Source: Ulva prolifera (taxonomy: Eukaryota; Chlorophyta; Ulvophyceae; Ulvales; Ulvaceae). From it: a DNA stretch of 64,000 nt. This document shows, piece by piece, positions 1 to 12,225 of the stretch. The translations under genes and the position numbers were made by a program. Each line of letters opens with the position of its first letter. Positions within the stretch are counted from its first letter, which is position 1. The notes beneath the pieces were generated by a model that was not told the DNA's origin, did not search any database, and worked only from the letters and a program-made list of their open reading frames with translations. The DNA lies in assembly GCA_023078555.1 (NCBI GenBank), contig CM041200.1, positions 3,713,921-3,777,920 of the forward strand. Direction: 5' to 3'.

Positions 1-2040
1 GCCGGACTTTGGGGTGGTGAGGGGGATGCCGCTTGGGGCACCGCTTCGGCAGTAGGCCCAAGTCTGAGCTGCACCAGATTCGCCGGCGCTCCCGCGCTCC
101 GGCGCCAAAATGAGCCGCAGGGCCCCCCGCTCCCGCTGCTGCAGCTGGCATGTTATGGTCGGGTGTAGATGATCGATACATGTTCTGAGGCAGGGCTAGG
201 CCAGCATGTGCGTGGCTTAGGGTGCCACAGTGATATGATGCAGGAGCTGAAGTGAGCTTGAGGGTGTTTGTGCATAAAACAGTCACCACATGTATGTTGA
301 GGATCGATGCATGCGGTCTCAAAATTCAATGATCTTTTTGAACACGTACGTGAACGCCAACCATGCATGTTCAACTTGAAGTTCAAATTGATAAGGCAAT
401 TTTGTCTACAAGATCGTAGGGTACATACCCTTCAGTTTGAGTTTTAATTCAAGAGCTTATCTTGCACCTTGTACACGTGTCTTGGAGTATGCACCATCAT
501 GACACCATAGTACTGCTCAGCACTTGTTGACTGGCGGCAGAGCCCTCCTTGTACCTTGCATGCTCACACTGGAAGCTGTGCAGCACAGAGCGCCTGCGCC
601 CATCCAGCCAAATGCCTTTAAATTGCTCTCCTCAACTTGCCTTAAGGCAATTGTCGTGCAGTACATATCGACTTGCTATAGCTATTCGCACGGGGAGTTA
701 TTCTCAGCCCCCAGGTCGGATCTTCGGCGTCCGCAACAATGATGGATATGCCTGAATGGGGTCTTGAAAGTTGTGAACTGTGGCTGGACGAAGGCAGGCT
801 GAGGCTAGGACGCCTGCATGCAGCTCTAGCCGTGCACACATGCTGATCGCATGGCTGCTCGCGCAAGCAGATCTATAGACATGCATGCACGCACTTCGTG
901 TGCTTTGTAAAGTAAAGTGAAATCTGAATTTACTGTGCCGTATCCTATTGGACATTTGCATCTCCGAGTGAACGGGACCACATATGCCGAAGGGGTAAAC
1001 CACCTGGAAACCCCCCTCAGACGACCGTACGCTTGTTGTTCTTCAACCGTTAATTCTTCTGTGACCGCAGCATGCACAGCATGCACGCATCTGCGCTGAC
1101 ACATGATGTGCATGCGCCAGCTGGGGAACAGGCGCCTGCGCAGGCCACGCCGCGGCGCGTCTCTAGACCTTGTGTATAACATGTACACACATCTTCTGAC
1201 GCAGCGAGTTCAGCGCTTCTAAGCCCCTCGATCGTGAATATAGATATGCGATATCGCATGCGCAGAATGGAGTATCAGTGCACCATGGTCGCTTGTTTGC
1301 CCCTCAGCTGAGCCGGATTTCCGACGGGCAAGGCATGATACCGAATTCGCGCGGGATGCATGTGCTTGTGTTTGTGCAGCGCTCCATGCACGACCGTGCA
1401 AGTCTTCTTGGCAAGCGTGTGTCGACGCATCACACCGTACACGTGAATGCATCTGGACGTGTAAGTTTGCATGGCATGGCAACTTGAGTCGAATTTCGAG
1501 AACACGCGACAGAATTTAGGTTTCGAAGGTACATGTGCACCCGAGCTCGGCCGAGGTCACCAGCATCTCTAGAGCCGCATACGCATACGTCACGCACGCA
1601 TACCAGCATTTTCGACACATGAGAACGAGGGTACATGCGCATGAAGCATGTGTGTGTGACGGTCGGCATGCATATGTGGGCATGCATCGACAATTCCGCC
1701 ACGTCATGCATGTGATTCGCCTTGCACGTGCACAGCTATGCATTCTCTACACGTGCGGCGACGCCAGTGATGGGGCACACATGCACGACGCACGCATGGC
1801 GCCGTGCGCATGGCTGCAATTGCTAGGTACGTATACAGAACGTTTCGATGGCATTCATCCGAGGAGCTCTGCGCGAGTCGAGGCCCATGAGCTCATATAT
1901 ATTGCTGTCGGAATGCTCCTGCTTCATCACTGCAGCTCAGCACGAGTAGCTACGCAGCGCTTCAGACACATTCAGAGCTCCTGGTGCGCCCAGCGGACAC
2001 AGCACTAAATCGAGACGCCCTGGTCGCCCTCAACTTCCGA
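1..2040. other. Intergenic, no supported gene
   Basis: Open frames here are short, overlap on both strands and show no recognisable motif or convincing splice pattern. The stretch from about 780 to 1830 is rich in TGCATGCA and ACGCACGCA-like words, that is, alternating purine/pyrimidine. It contains one short SINE-like copy listed separately. Confidence 0.5.
907..1032 (-). repeat. SINE-like repeat copy 1 (5' truncated)
   Basis: Read on the minus strand, this block matches 49727..49852 on the plus strand almost base for base over about 125 nt, by eye roughly 90 percent identical. The match includes the AGGTGGTTTACCCC core and a 3' end built from TTTAC units. The match stops abruptly at GCGTACGG, and the tRNA-like head seen at the other copy is missing, so this looks like a 5'-truncated insertion. 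Confidence 0.75.
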
Positions 2041-2500
2041 ATCAAGTTCGAACCCACCTAAAAAATGTTTGTTAGTTGCTCCATCAAGCGTTTCAATGGC
2101 CTGCAAGGCTCGAATGTACGTGCGAAGGCGGTTACTTCGATCGCTGTGCGCCCGCCCCAACCAATTAAAAACACAGCGATTGAAGAGAATCGTGAAGACT
2201 TCCCGACTAATTTGAATATAAGGTATGATGTCATGCTGACGATCATTTCGCTGTTGTCTTTCGAAGGTGAAATTTGCCACTTGAGGGCTTCCGACGATCG
2301 CGGTACCTGCGAAAGCACGCGCGCTCACTCTGCTCTGCCCTGCGTCCGCCCTGCGCCCTTGAATGCAGAATGGCAAATACCTGCTGTCATAGCGTATATG
2401 TGGTCCGCTTTCGCCATGCGCCATGTGGCTCTGCATACGAAGTGTACAGCTGCGCGTTGCGTTGGTATCCTCGTCATCTCCAATCTATCCTCCGCATAGA
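2041..2500. other. Unresolved open region, strand unclear
   Basis: Both strands are open for over 400 bases: plus from 2065 to 2499, and minus from 2436 to 2005. Neither translation is recognised. The plus frame could be an upstream exon of the gene at 2871-4583. The minus frame contains a plausible helical stretch (RLRTYIRALQAIETL) and a stop at 2005. A transcript map would be needed to choose. Confidence 0.25.
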
Positions 2501-2870
2501 GCAAAGCGCAATTTCCCCTCTCCGCCAGACAGTACAGTGCGCCATTGGGCAGGATTATACTGTGATTAAGCTGCCGTAGGTTCTGCGTTGGGAAAGTATG
2601 AGCATGCGAATCTGTACGCATGCCTGGATTAGCCGGGCCCCGCCATCGCAGGCCAGCATACCTTCAATGGGCTAATTTGCCTCTCCATGTTTGTCATAAA
2701 CATGGTGAGACAATGTTTGTGTGATGTTTGGCACTGAGTGAGCTGGTAAGTGTGCCTCAGCGTCGCTCCAACGTGCACACGCCTGTCAGCCCTGCTGGTC
2801 TGCTTCGGCGTACTCCCTCTGCTCCAAATTTTGGAAGTACGTTCATGCTGCCATCATGTGCGTTGCTGCA

Positions 2871-3857
2871 GGAATGAGTCTAGGCCTACCTTCATCTTAC
2901 CTGGCGAATATGATGCGAGCTGCGTGGGGCCGTCCGCCATGGCCCTCGGCGAGCCAAGGTGGACAATGCCCCCACATGTAGAGGTGGAGAAGTCAGTTTC
3001 GTTCACGAAAGGCTCGATGTTCAAAATCATAAGTGAGAGTTACGAGAATGCGGCTGCGTGTCGACATATTCAAGCTTTAATGTCGGCGAAGGGCAAAGCA
3101 GGCACCACCTCGACGCGAAAGTTGGCGAACAAGCGTCGGGATGAAAGCGGTGCAGCAAGGTACTTCCTCTTCTTGCATCACGCTTTGCTTGCCATGCATG
3201 GCCATGTCGACCAATGCCTTTGCAGCATGTACCACCTACGCCACCAGCTACTGACCCTCCCACCCGGTGGCTCGTCGCATGCCATGCGCATGGTAGCCAT
3301 CATGTCGTAGCGAACAAGCGGCAGAGTTTCGGAAACTTCACAGGACAGAGTCAACTTTTGCCTCTACACTGGCTTGCCTGTATTGTGTGAGCAAGCAACG
3401 TTTGCACATGCACGATGCCAAATCAACAAATCAATACATCACCAAGCAGCACCCTCCACGCAGGAGTAAGCAAGTGCCACAGCCCCCCGACGGTATGTGG
3501 AAGAATGCAGGGACGCGCTACGCAAGCTGAAGCTACCGCAATCATTTAGGGACAAGTTCGTAGACGCCTGTATAAAAGCCCGCATACCCGTCCCGATCGT
3601 GCGAGACGATTGGGAATCCTTACGAAGGGAGGTCGCAGCTGCGTTTGTGGCCATGCTGTCAATCATGGCCTTCCAAGAAACACCAGTGGCAGATGAGGAG
3701 TTTGGCCAGCATGCCTCCATTCTCTTCCGCGACCGCTCCAAGAGGGCATACACGTTCACTGCGATCGTTGACAGTTGCCGTACGCTCCAGTCCCCCCCGA
3801 CCACCTGCTGTCCCTAGACTGCAACTCCATGGTTCAACGCCACTGTTCTTGAGACCG

Positions 3858-3892
<35 letters not shown>

Positions 3893-4583
3893 CCCCCCAA
3901 AACAAGTTCTGTCTGTAACCTGGCAGCTGATGCCAATACTAGTGTGGGTGAGATGGCCAACTGTTGTTGTTACATGCAGGACGTGTGTACGTAAGCATTG
4001 GGATGCCGCACTGCGAGGGCCGGGGCATCGGCGCGGTGTGCGGACGGGCCGCCATCGGCAGCCCCCGGACCGTGCACCACCCTGAGCGCGCTTGCACCAT
4101 CGGCGGGGGCACCAAGCTCGTCGCGCTCGACGTGCCACACAGCATGCGCATCCCACGCCAGATCGCAATGCACCACCGGGAAACCGACGGTGGGCCGGCC
4201 AAAGTGCGAACATCCTTTGAGGGCGACAACATGCTCATGGTGCCCCGCTTCAGGTACGCCTGTCCGTCCCCCTGCGCCTGTACAAACCCCAGTCTGATAG
4301 AGGAAGCTCTGCGCACACGAGTGTTCACTACAATGTGATGAACTTGGGCTCGAGTGCTGTGGGCTGCTGCAGGCAGCAGGTGTTTGCAAGCATTGCCAGG
4401 GCTGCAATCGAGACGATGGAGATCAGGGCATGGGAGGGCATGGCAGACTGCCGCGTGCGCGTGCCGAGCGCAGCAGAGATACGGGGCTTTGTGAACCCAG
4501 ACCTGGGTCTCGTGGTGTCCTCTATTCAAGAGACCCACATCGACACCACGAGCAAGCCATGGACCCTGGAGTCCCGATTTTAG
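2871..4583 (+). CDS. Unrecognised multi-exon protein, 5' end not resolved
   Basis: At least four exons: about 2871-3161, about 3475-3779, 3980-4253 and 4373-4583. The last two introns keep phase (C+GA, then AG+G) and use donors GTACGC. The first junction is less certain because the acceptor that keeps phase is a CAAG. The protein is mostly charged and helical in exons 1 and 2, with a lysine/arginine-rich patch (STRKLANKRRDESG). Exons 3 and 4 are mixed, with glycine-rich turns (GRGIGAVCGRAAIGS, ACTIGGGTKLV), and the protein ends WTLESRF. I recognise no domain, signal peptide or membrane segment. The start codon probably lies in an upstream exon; 2939 is the first good ATG in the exon. It is convergent with tRNase Z. 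Confidence 0.55.
3859..3891 (+). repeat. 33-nt poly-C tract in an intron
   Basis: An uninterrupted run of 33 C, then one G and six more C. It sits inside the intron 3780-3979 of the neighbouring gene, between a GTACGC donor and an ATGCAG acceptor. Confidence 0.9.
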
Positions 4584-5048
4584 AGGGCAGATGCGATCTC
4601 ACACAGCCACGGCAATCTTTGCTGGCGTGGTTGTTGTAGGGTAGTACAGTGAGGAGGAATTAAAAAGTGTACATGGGCCGGAGGTGTAGCTTACCAGCAT
4701 CTTGTAACAGAAAAATAAAGTGCTGGATCTACACAATTGTTCGTTCACATGTTCACAGCCTCAAGTTCACGCTGCACTAGCAACACGTGCATGCTCGAGC
4801 CACTGCTGAATCAGGCGAGGTCATGTGAGCAGCTGGAGATTTGCTCATGAGCGACGCAAACATGTGTTGACACCCCCCTGACGAGGTGCCGCATCCCAGC
4901 GCTTCCGTGTCCGCGCAAGGCGCCTACCCTGCTGCATGTCACCTCTTGACTCGCGTCCACCGCTGCGCCCTCGATGCATATATCCGCCTAATGCAATCGT
5001 GTCGTGGCTGGCAGAGTCGACATCCTCACAGAGGGGTTCCTGGTGAAC
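4584..5048. other. Convergent 3' flanks
   Basis: Between the stop of the plus-strand gene and the stop of tRNase Z on the minus strand. Apart from the TGTAA signal I see no gene or repeat. Confidence 0.5.
4703..4707 (+). terminator. TGTAA poly(A) signal candidate
   Basis: TGTAA lies 120 bases past the stop at 4583. TGTAA is the usual green-algal poly(A) signal. An A-rich stretch follows within 5 bases. Confidence 0.5.
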
Positions 5049-8000
5049 TCATGCAGCCACAGCCTCAGGGAGTGGCGCGTCCGCGGCGTCCTCCCCGAAG
5101 AGCCCCTGCAGCACGCGCAGCACACCCTGGCTGTGCTGCATGCATGTGCTATCGACGGTCATCATGTCAAACGCGAGGGCGGTGCGGCCGTCGTGGGCAG
5201 CCACCACCGCACTCTTGGGGTACCGCTGGCTGAAGTGCGTCATGACTAGAGCCCGGCAGCCAGCCTCGTTGGCCACCTGCACATGGCCTCCATGCGTGAT
5301 GGCCTGCTGCCTGTGCGGACGTGGGGTGCGGCACTCAAGCACGCTGCTGGAGTCACGGCTTCCGTGCATCTCCACCTTGACACCAGCAAGTGTCGGCGCG
5401 TCGCCCCGTGAAGGGCCACAGGACCGTTGCGGCCACGCTGGAAGGACCACAGATGGTGCACAGTCACAGGCGGTGTGCATGGCTGTGGATGACCACGCGC
5501 TCGCGCAGTCACAGCTGCTGCGCATCTCTGACGATGACCACGCCCCGGCGCATCACGCTGAAGCAGCATCGCATGCGGTACAGCATGGGCGCAAGTGACC
5601 TGGTGCCGTAGATTCGCACCGTGCACCGCGGACGCAGCATGCAAAGTTTGCCTTGCAAATCCATGCAGCCAGTTCATTGTGAAGATGATGCATGGGCATG
5701 GGCCGTTCCTAATCAAAGCAGAGATCAAAGCATCAGGAAAAGGGATCGTCAGGTTGTTGCACTGTACAGCACAGAGAGCGGTGAAGGGCGCACGGCAACG
5801 GCGTCGGAGATGGTGCTATGCTTCTTGTAGTCTGCGTCTCTGCGGAGGTGATTTTCGAAGGTGGCTTCATGTACCAGCAGCGCGGCGCCCCGTGCGGCGT
5901 TCACGACGTTGGCGCACTTCTGCGTGTCGCCGCTGAACACAAACTTCTCCCCACCCTCCGTCGTCATCTCGAAGCCAAACGCGTGCTTGCAGTGCTGCAC
6001 CAGAATCGAGGCAAACGATTTCAGCCCCAGATCCTGCACGCACAGCGGTGGCAATGGAACAGGCACCTCGCGATGCCAGCCGTTGGAGGCTACGTGGGAG
6101 CCGCCATGAACGCCACAGTGGCAGCAGCAGCATGTCTTGCTGTGTGAGGCATGCATTGCCCCACAACATGCTCTCGCATCGCAGACAGCAGCCGCACACA
6201 GCAAGCCACATCTACTACTGCAATACAACAGTGTAACAAACAGCATTGATCCGCAATCATTCGGCTCCCATGGCGGATCAGATGATTTGTACTGCTGCAG
6301 GTCACACATACGACTGCTGTTGATCAGCATGGGGCAGCAGCAGAACCTTGCAGACAGACGAGACGACGGGAGCGACATCGACGTCAGCGACACGGTTCCA
6401 GAAAAAGTCGAGGTCACGGCCTGCGCCCTGCTCGCGCGGGCAGATGCTGTACTGGTCGTGCCACTCAAAGCCGAGGTCCTCGATCTTGCCACACGCTGAC
6501 AGCACCTTGCGCAGCGGGAACGGCCCGAAGAGCGGGATGGCGGCGGCGTCTGGCAGCAGCCGCCGGCGAGTCGCGAGCAGCAGTGGCAAGCCCACGTGGT
6601 GGTCTGCGTGGCGGTGCGACAGCCAGACCGCACGGAGGCCCTTTATTCTCTCCATCGCGTCGTCTATGCCAAAGCGGCTGCACACACCGCAACCTGCAGT
6701 CACTGATAAAGACACACACACGTACGCACGAGCGCGCAAGACGAGGCGCGTGTGTGCGCCCTTCCGGGAACAGCATGCGAGGTCAGGACTCCAAGCCGCA
6801 TGCGCCAACAAAGCCTGGCTTTGTTGGAGCTCTGTGATGGTACTCGGTGACGGGAGCAGAGCAGCGATGCTTTGCGATTGGGTGCAGACAGAGCGAATGT
6901 AGGAATGCGATGCAGACCCACGCCCCGGCAGCCAGCGGCCGGCGACGCCGAGGCGCACCGGATGAACTGCGTGAGTGTCCCCTCTCCGCAGTCAAGCAGC
7001 AGGCCTCCGCGCTCAAAGAAGTCGATGTATATTGCAGTCACATTGCGGTACTTACTCGGGCACGCGGCGCCGGTGCCGAGCAGGATGACGCGGAAGCCTT
7101 CTGCGGGCCGGCCGCGCTCGTCCACCCCCGCCACTCCCGAGGAACTCTCCTCTGCATAGCAGCTTGCCTACCTCAGCGCAGCCTCCGACAGCAGGTCATG
7201 GCCACAAACTCTCAAGCGGCGGTGCGGCCGTGCGTGCTGATTGCACTGCGGCTATGGAGGTGCAGAGGGTGGTCGATCACATTAGAATCTGGCTTGCACG
7301 AGGTGAACAAGGGACACCGCTGCCTTGCAGGGGCGCTGGCAGCCAAATCGAGTATGATAGCTGCACCGTTCACGTGATGATGCCCTGGTCCAGATACACC
7401 AATTGCAGGGTACATATGGCATTGCTTCCTCCACCAGTGTCTGATCCACCGCATGCATGCTGCATGGGTATCGGGGCCTCGACAAGCTAACACTGTGCGC
7501 AACAGCAGCTGCTCACGTGACTGCATCGCACTGATCGCAGTCTGCAGGTAGCACCCCAGCACCGCAGTCCTGGGCAGCACAGCACAGCGCTGGATGTTCC
7601 GGGCCCGGCACAGGACATTGACAGCCTGCTTGTGCACACTCAGGAAAAAATACAAGCACACACCGTTCGATGTCTTGACGGCTTCCGCGGCCGTCGCGCA
7701 GAGTTCCGCGGCGACGCGGCCAGGGTCCACCGGCCGGTGCAGCTCTGAGAGATTGATACCGCGGTACCGCAGTGGTCGCAGCATGACCTTTGACAGGTGC
7801 ATGAGGCTGTGGATGGCAACGCCAGCCGCTGGCAGCGGACGGTCCGGCTCTAAGCTCGCCGCCGTCGGGCCGCCGTCCGCCTCCACGGCTGCGGGGTTGC
7901 CTGCTCCGCTGTCGCCTGGCTGGCTGCAAACAGCCGCGGCCGGCTGGTGGGCTGCGAGCTGGTCACGCGCGCTGCGCACGCCGCCGGCATCCAGCATCGG

Positions 8001-10157
8001 TGGCGATGGGAACATGAAGGGGCACAGCAGATGGAGCTTCAGCTGCACCAGCACCAACCCGCCATCAGTCCTTTCCACCACATCGGCAGCGTCAGCCAAA
8101 CAGCAGTGGTGCTCCAAACCATCCTACCCTCTGTGCATCGCGGCGCAACACGGGCGCGCGGAGAGAGCGGGCACAAGGCAAAAGCGTGTGTCCTGGTATG
8201 CATTGAGCCCATGCATGGTATGGGGGCGGCGCCGCACCTGAAGGCTGACGGCGTTGGCGAGGGCGGGCGCGTGCTGCGCCGGGTCGAAGCGGCCCTCCGG
8301 CCCGAAGTGCATGCAGTGGGCCAGCGAGCTGAGGACCTCCTGGTAGGCCGCGGCCTGCTGCACGGGCCCAGGCGCGAGGTGGAAGACGAGTGTGGTGCGC
8401 TGCTTGGCAGAGTCGTCCATGGCGGCGACGATGTCCGGCAGTGCGGCCACGAGAGCCGGCAAGTACGCTTCTGATGGGCAGTCGATGACGGCCACACACT
8501 CGCCCTTGATGCCGTCCTCCATGCACTGCTCTGGGCGGACCTCAGTGCCATCAGCAGCCTTGACGGTCTGGCCGTTGGCCAGCATCCCGAAGTTGGGGCC
8601 CCTGCAGGGACACTGCCGGTGTGGCTGCAGTGACGACACGAGGTGGGCTCGGGAAGCTCAGTGTGGTGCGTGGGGCGGCGAGGTGGCGATGCAGCGAGGG
8701 CTGAACATGCAATGTCGCACACGACGTGCAGTGAAATGCTGCAAAGGTACCAACAAGCGGCTGGAACCACAGTGTGCGGCTGTGTACTGCATTTCGGCTG
8801 CTGTAGTGCACCTCCGGCAGCTTCGCCGTGGCCCAAGGGGGTGATCCTGCGGATGAGACTACAACGATGCTGGCAGGAAACAGCGATCTCGGTCGGCCAA
8901 GCAATGGATGCATAGCGACTGCGGAGACGCGGGAGGCTTGGTCCGGCAGGCACGGGACCTGTGTCGAGGGGGAATTTCGAGGCCTGTGCAGACGGCTCTG
9001 CTTGCTGCGGGGCAGAACGACGCACGGCTTGACACCCAGCTCTTTAGCTCGGGCGGGCAGGAATTTGCCACGCTTGTCCGAACACACGCAGACGTACACA
9101 GCCACGTGCTGTGGATCCGGTGGCTCGCTCGCGCGACCGCCACCTTGGTCGTCCGCGGCGGCCGCATCGTGCCGTGGGCGCTTTGAAGGGGGCTCTTCAG
9201 TCTCTTCAACAGCCCTTCCAGCGGCCAGCTCTGCATGTGTGCATATGCACTGGATTCAGAGGACAGGGCGCTGTGCATGTTGTACGGGGCAAGGTTGCTT
9301 GTTGCGGGCACAAACAGACCAAGGCAGGATGGACACCTTCGGGGGATATCAATAGGATGGCCTTGCAGGTGAGCTTTGAAGTCTGGTACACTGGCTCCGG
9401 CACGACGATGACAGCTCCGGAGCCTGCAGTGGCTTCAAGCTCCTGAATGGACGCACACGTTGTGAATTCACTGCCTGTGAATACACACCACAGAGGCTGT
9501 GGATGCCGCCGCCACCTGCGAGTGCGGTGATGCAGATGCGCCTACCGCAGATGCCACTTCTGCCCAGGAACACCATCAACGCATGCACCCCATTTAGATG
9601 CTGGGGATCTGACCTGAACCTTGAGGGTGAGCTCTGCGAGGACGTATTGGCTGTAGGACGCTAGGGCATTCATGAACCGGCCTAGCCCCTTGGGTCCGAC
9701 GACATGCAGAGAGCTACAGCTATTCTTCGCCCCCTCGGCACAGGTGATGACCGCCCCTGGCAGCCCTGTGCACGTCTGGAAGCGTGTGCGTGTCAGCATG
9801 ATTGCCGATAGGCGGGAAGGTTTTGCCTGCATATGTTGGACACATAAAGCTGCAGCATGAACTGCACGTTGGCCATCCGACTGAGACAATTACACTAGCA
9901 CAACTAGAAGGCACAGGTTATCACCGGCGGAGGGATCTCAAGGCCCATGGCCAGGTTGTGGAGCACGCCTTGCAATCTGAACACAGGCGTTGGAAGCCTT
10001 CTCCACAATTGAACGCAATTCTGTCATCGCTCACGCTGAAAATGAGAAAGGACGCCGCATACTGCCCATCATGTGCAGGGTGGAACAGCTGGATAGATGC
10101 GTCAGAGATTGTTTGTTTATCTATGGTGCCCTTCTGTTTTGTTGCCTTGGGTGCCAT
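5049..10157 (-). CDS. tRNase Z, long form (ELAC2 type)
   Basis: Zinc endonuclease that removes 3' trailers from pre-tRNAs in nucleus and/or organelles. The long form is two beta-lactamase-like halves, the C-terminal one catalytic. Exons read from 10157 (MAPKATKQK). The N-half has DRIAFNCGEGFQR near 10020, IMLTRTRFQ and GPKGLGRFMNAL at 9826-9614, PEPVYQTSKL near 9400, YVCVCSDKRGKFLPARAKEL near 9080, and GPNFGMLANGQTVKA near 8590. The C-half has LGTGAACPSKYRN (substrate loop) and LLLDCGEGT near 7090-6980. The metal motif SHRHADHHVG is at 6622-6597, the GDT motif and HEATFENHL near 5930-5870, and THFSQRYPK near 5240. The stop is at 5049. All hallmark motifs are present, in order and spread over about ten exons, so it looks functional. 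An organelle presequence is not obvious. Exon edges are approximate except 9826-9614. Confidence 0.93.
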
Positions 10158-10618
10158 GTTGCCGGCACCGCCACAGCTGCGTTACGCCGGCCGCGGGCAC
10201 AAATTGAATTGCAGAATCACGCTTCAGCAGTAACAATCCACATGTCGCAGTTGTGCGTGGTCTTCCAAGGCGATCAGAGAACAGTTTTGCAGCCACCAGT
10301 GACGTCTCGCTTGCGAGGCACGCTATGCGATCTCGAGCATCGTGCGCACCACAAGCGGAACGGCGTTTGGTTACTGCAGATACTTGTCGAGCCCACGACC
10401 GGCTGGTCGCTTCTCAGGGCCCAATCTCGCCTGCGTGCCGTGCAGTGCTGGCGCGATCACTCCGGCATTGCATCCATGCATGGTCATTTCTTGCCTTTAA
10501 GCAACCAGCGGATCCCCGTGAGTCAACTAAAACGCGCGCAGCAGGTCCAGTACACTGTCATTACCCCATTCCTCACGAGTCCAGGCTCCACCGATGCCTT
10601 GGAGTGTGTCCTGGCAGT
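10158..10618. promoter_or_regulatory. Divergent intergenic region, tRNase Z / ureidoglycine aminohydrolase
   Basis: 461 bases between two divergent start codons, so it must hold both promoters and 5' UTRs unless a UTR extends elsewhere. The plus strand stays open from 10253 into the signal-peptide exon without a stop. I see no clear TATA box or named element. Confidence 0.45.
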
Positions 10619-12113
10619 ATGTTGATCCTGTTTGTTACGCTGGGCAGCATATCGTCCTGGCTTGTACTGAGTGCAGTGGCGCAATCATGTGACAATCCTG
10701 TCCCTCTGAAGCCAGACTATTCTGCTGTGCTTAGTCCGGAGCGGAGTCGATCACACGCGGCGTTTTTGGATCTGCCGGGGTTCACCAGGAGCAGGTGAGC
10801 TGTCGACAGACATGCGATCAAAGTGCTGCCTCCAGGGAAAACTTTGAAGATCAACCAATAAAGTCCAAGGCCTTCTCTTTGTGCTCAAATCAGAGGCTCG
10901 TCCGTCATGAAACATGGTTTTGCAGGTACCAAGCTGACCATGCACTAGTGTCCCCTGAGAGCCGAGTGTGGCTGCCAAATCCCACATGGCCAGCTTGCAA
11001 GACATCGCATCTGGTGTCAGCAGCATCTGGCGCTCACTTCAGTATGCTACTTGTTCGGATGCAGGTGCGAAATCTGCCTGGCATTCGTGTGCAGCTGCGC
11101 CAGACCACATGCATGTTGTCTCCACCCATCACCCCCCCCCCCCCCCCCCCCCCCCCCCCGCACAATCGGAAATCATTCCATACTGTCGCCTGGAGCGTCC
11201 CAACAGAGGATGCTTCGATTAGGCTGCGACCTACAGTGCACCTCTCTTTGTCAACACGTTTGATCCATGTCCATGATGTTGTGTGATGCATTGAGCATGT
11301 GCTGGAACTCGAAAAAACTAGGGATAACATGCCCAGGCAGGATGCTACACTGACGCCACATCCGTGAAGAACGGAGCGTTTCCTGCTGGATCAGCAAACC
11401 TGCAGCGCTTTGTAATGGTGTTGGAAGGGGAGGTCCTGGTGGAGCAGCCTGGCAGAGGCGTCACGACCCTGTCGTCCAATGACTATGCTTTCTTTCCGTC
11501 AGACGCGAATTACAACATGACATGCACCGCAGAGGCAGGATTGTTGGTATATGAAAGGCTGCTGGATCCAGCAACTGCAGCTGCACTGGGACAGCAGGAT
11601 GTACTGACTGGAAGTGTCGAATCGCAGCCTCTGCTGGATACAGGTGTGATCGGCCTTGCCACCCCATCTTCGTGCTAATGGCCCTCTCACAACTTGTGCA
11701 CTCGTGCGATACATCTGTTTACAACGCTAGAAATGTGACATCTGCAACGGCGGATGGGGGTGGACATGAAGTCAGCATTCCCACCTGCAATCTAGAAACA
11801 TGCAGGTGACGAAATGTTTGCTCTGCGAAAGCTACTACCTGAAACGGCGCAGTTTTTCTTCAATGTGCATATCATGGACTTCCAGCCGGGCGAGCACCTG
11901 CTTGTGCACGAGGTGCACTACAACCAGCACGGCCTGCTGCTGCTGCAAGGTCAAGGCATCTACCGCCTGGCAGACAGCTGGTATCCCGTCCAGGCTGGTG
12001 ACGCCATCTGGATGGCGCCATATGTGCCGCAGTGGTACTGTGCCCTGGGGAGGACCCCTACTCGCTATGCTATCTACAAGGACGTCACCATTGATCCTCT
12101 CATCAAAGCATAA
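10619..12113 (+). CDS. UGLYAH: (S)-ureidoglycine aminohydrolase, ER-targeted
   Basis: Mn-dependent bicupin enzyme that releases ammonia from (S)-ureidoglycine to give (S)-ureidoglycolate, in the purine/allantoin degradation route; the plant enzyme is in the ER. Exons 10619-10794, 10926-11064, 11337-11643 and 11806-12113 stay in phase and give 309 residues, close to the plant length. Residues 1-21 form a hydrophobic signal peptide. The N-terminal cupin runs from HALVSPESRVW through QRFVMVLEGEVLV. The C-terminal cupin has EVHYNQHGLLLLQGQGIYRL and WMAPYVPQW. In it Glu, His and His plus Gln 34 residues further on sit at the spacing of the four Mn ligands of the Arabidopsis enzyme. The third acceptor is a CCCAG chosen because it keeps phase. 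The gene is divergent from tRNase Z, and the second intron carries a poly-C tract. Confidence 0.95.
11132..11159 (+). repeat. 28-nt poly-C tract in an intron
   Basis: An uninterrupted C run inside the second intron (11065-11336) of the ureidoglycine aminohydrolase gene, on the sense strand. Confidence 0.9.
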
Positions 12114-12225
12114 TCCTAGCAATATGTTCTACCACGACAGCAGGGGCAAGACAAGAATCCCAGACATGGAGCTCTGGTGGCACTGGTCAGTGATCAGCTC
12201 CAAGCAAGCTGTTCCTGCCAAACGT

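Noticed and set aside
3645-4085. Proline-rich frame across the poly-C tract (+)
   Set aside because: The proline run is only the translation of the intronic poly-C homopolymer. The neighbouring exons read in other frames.
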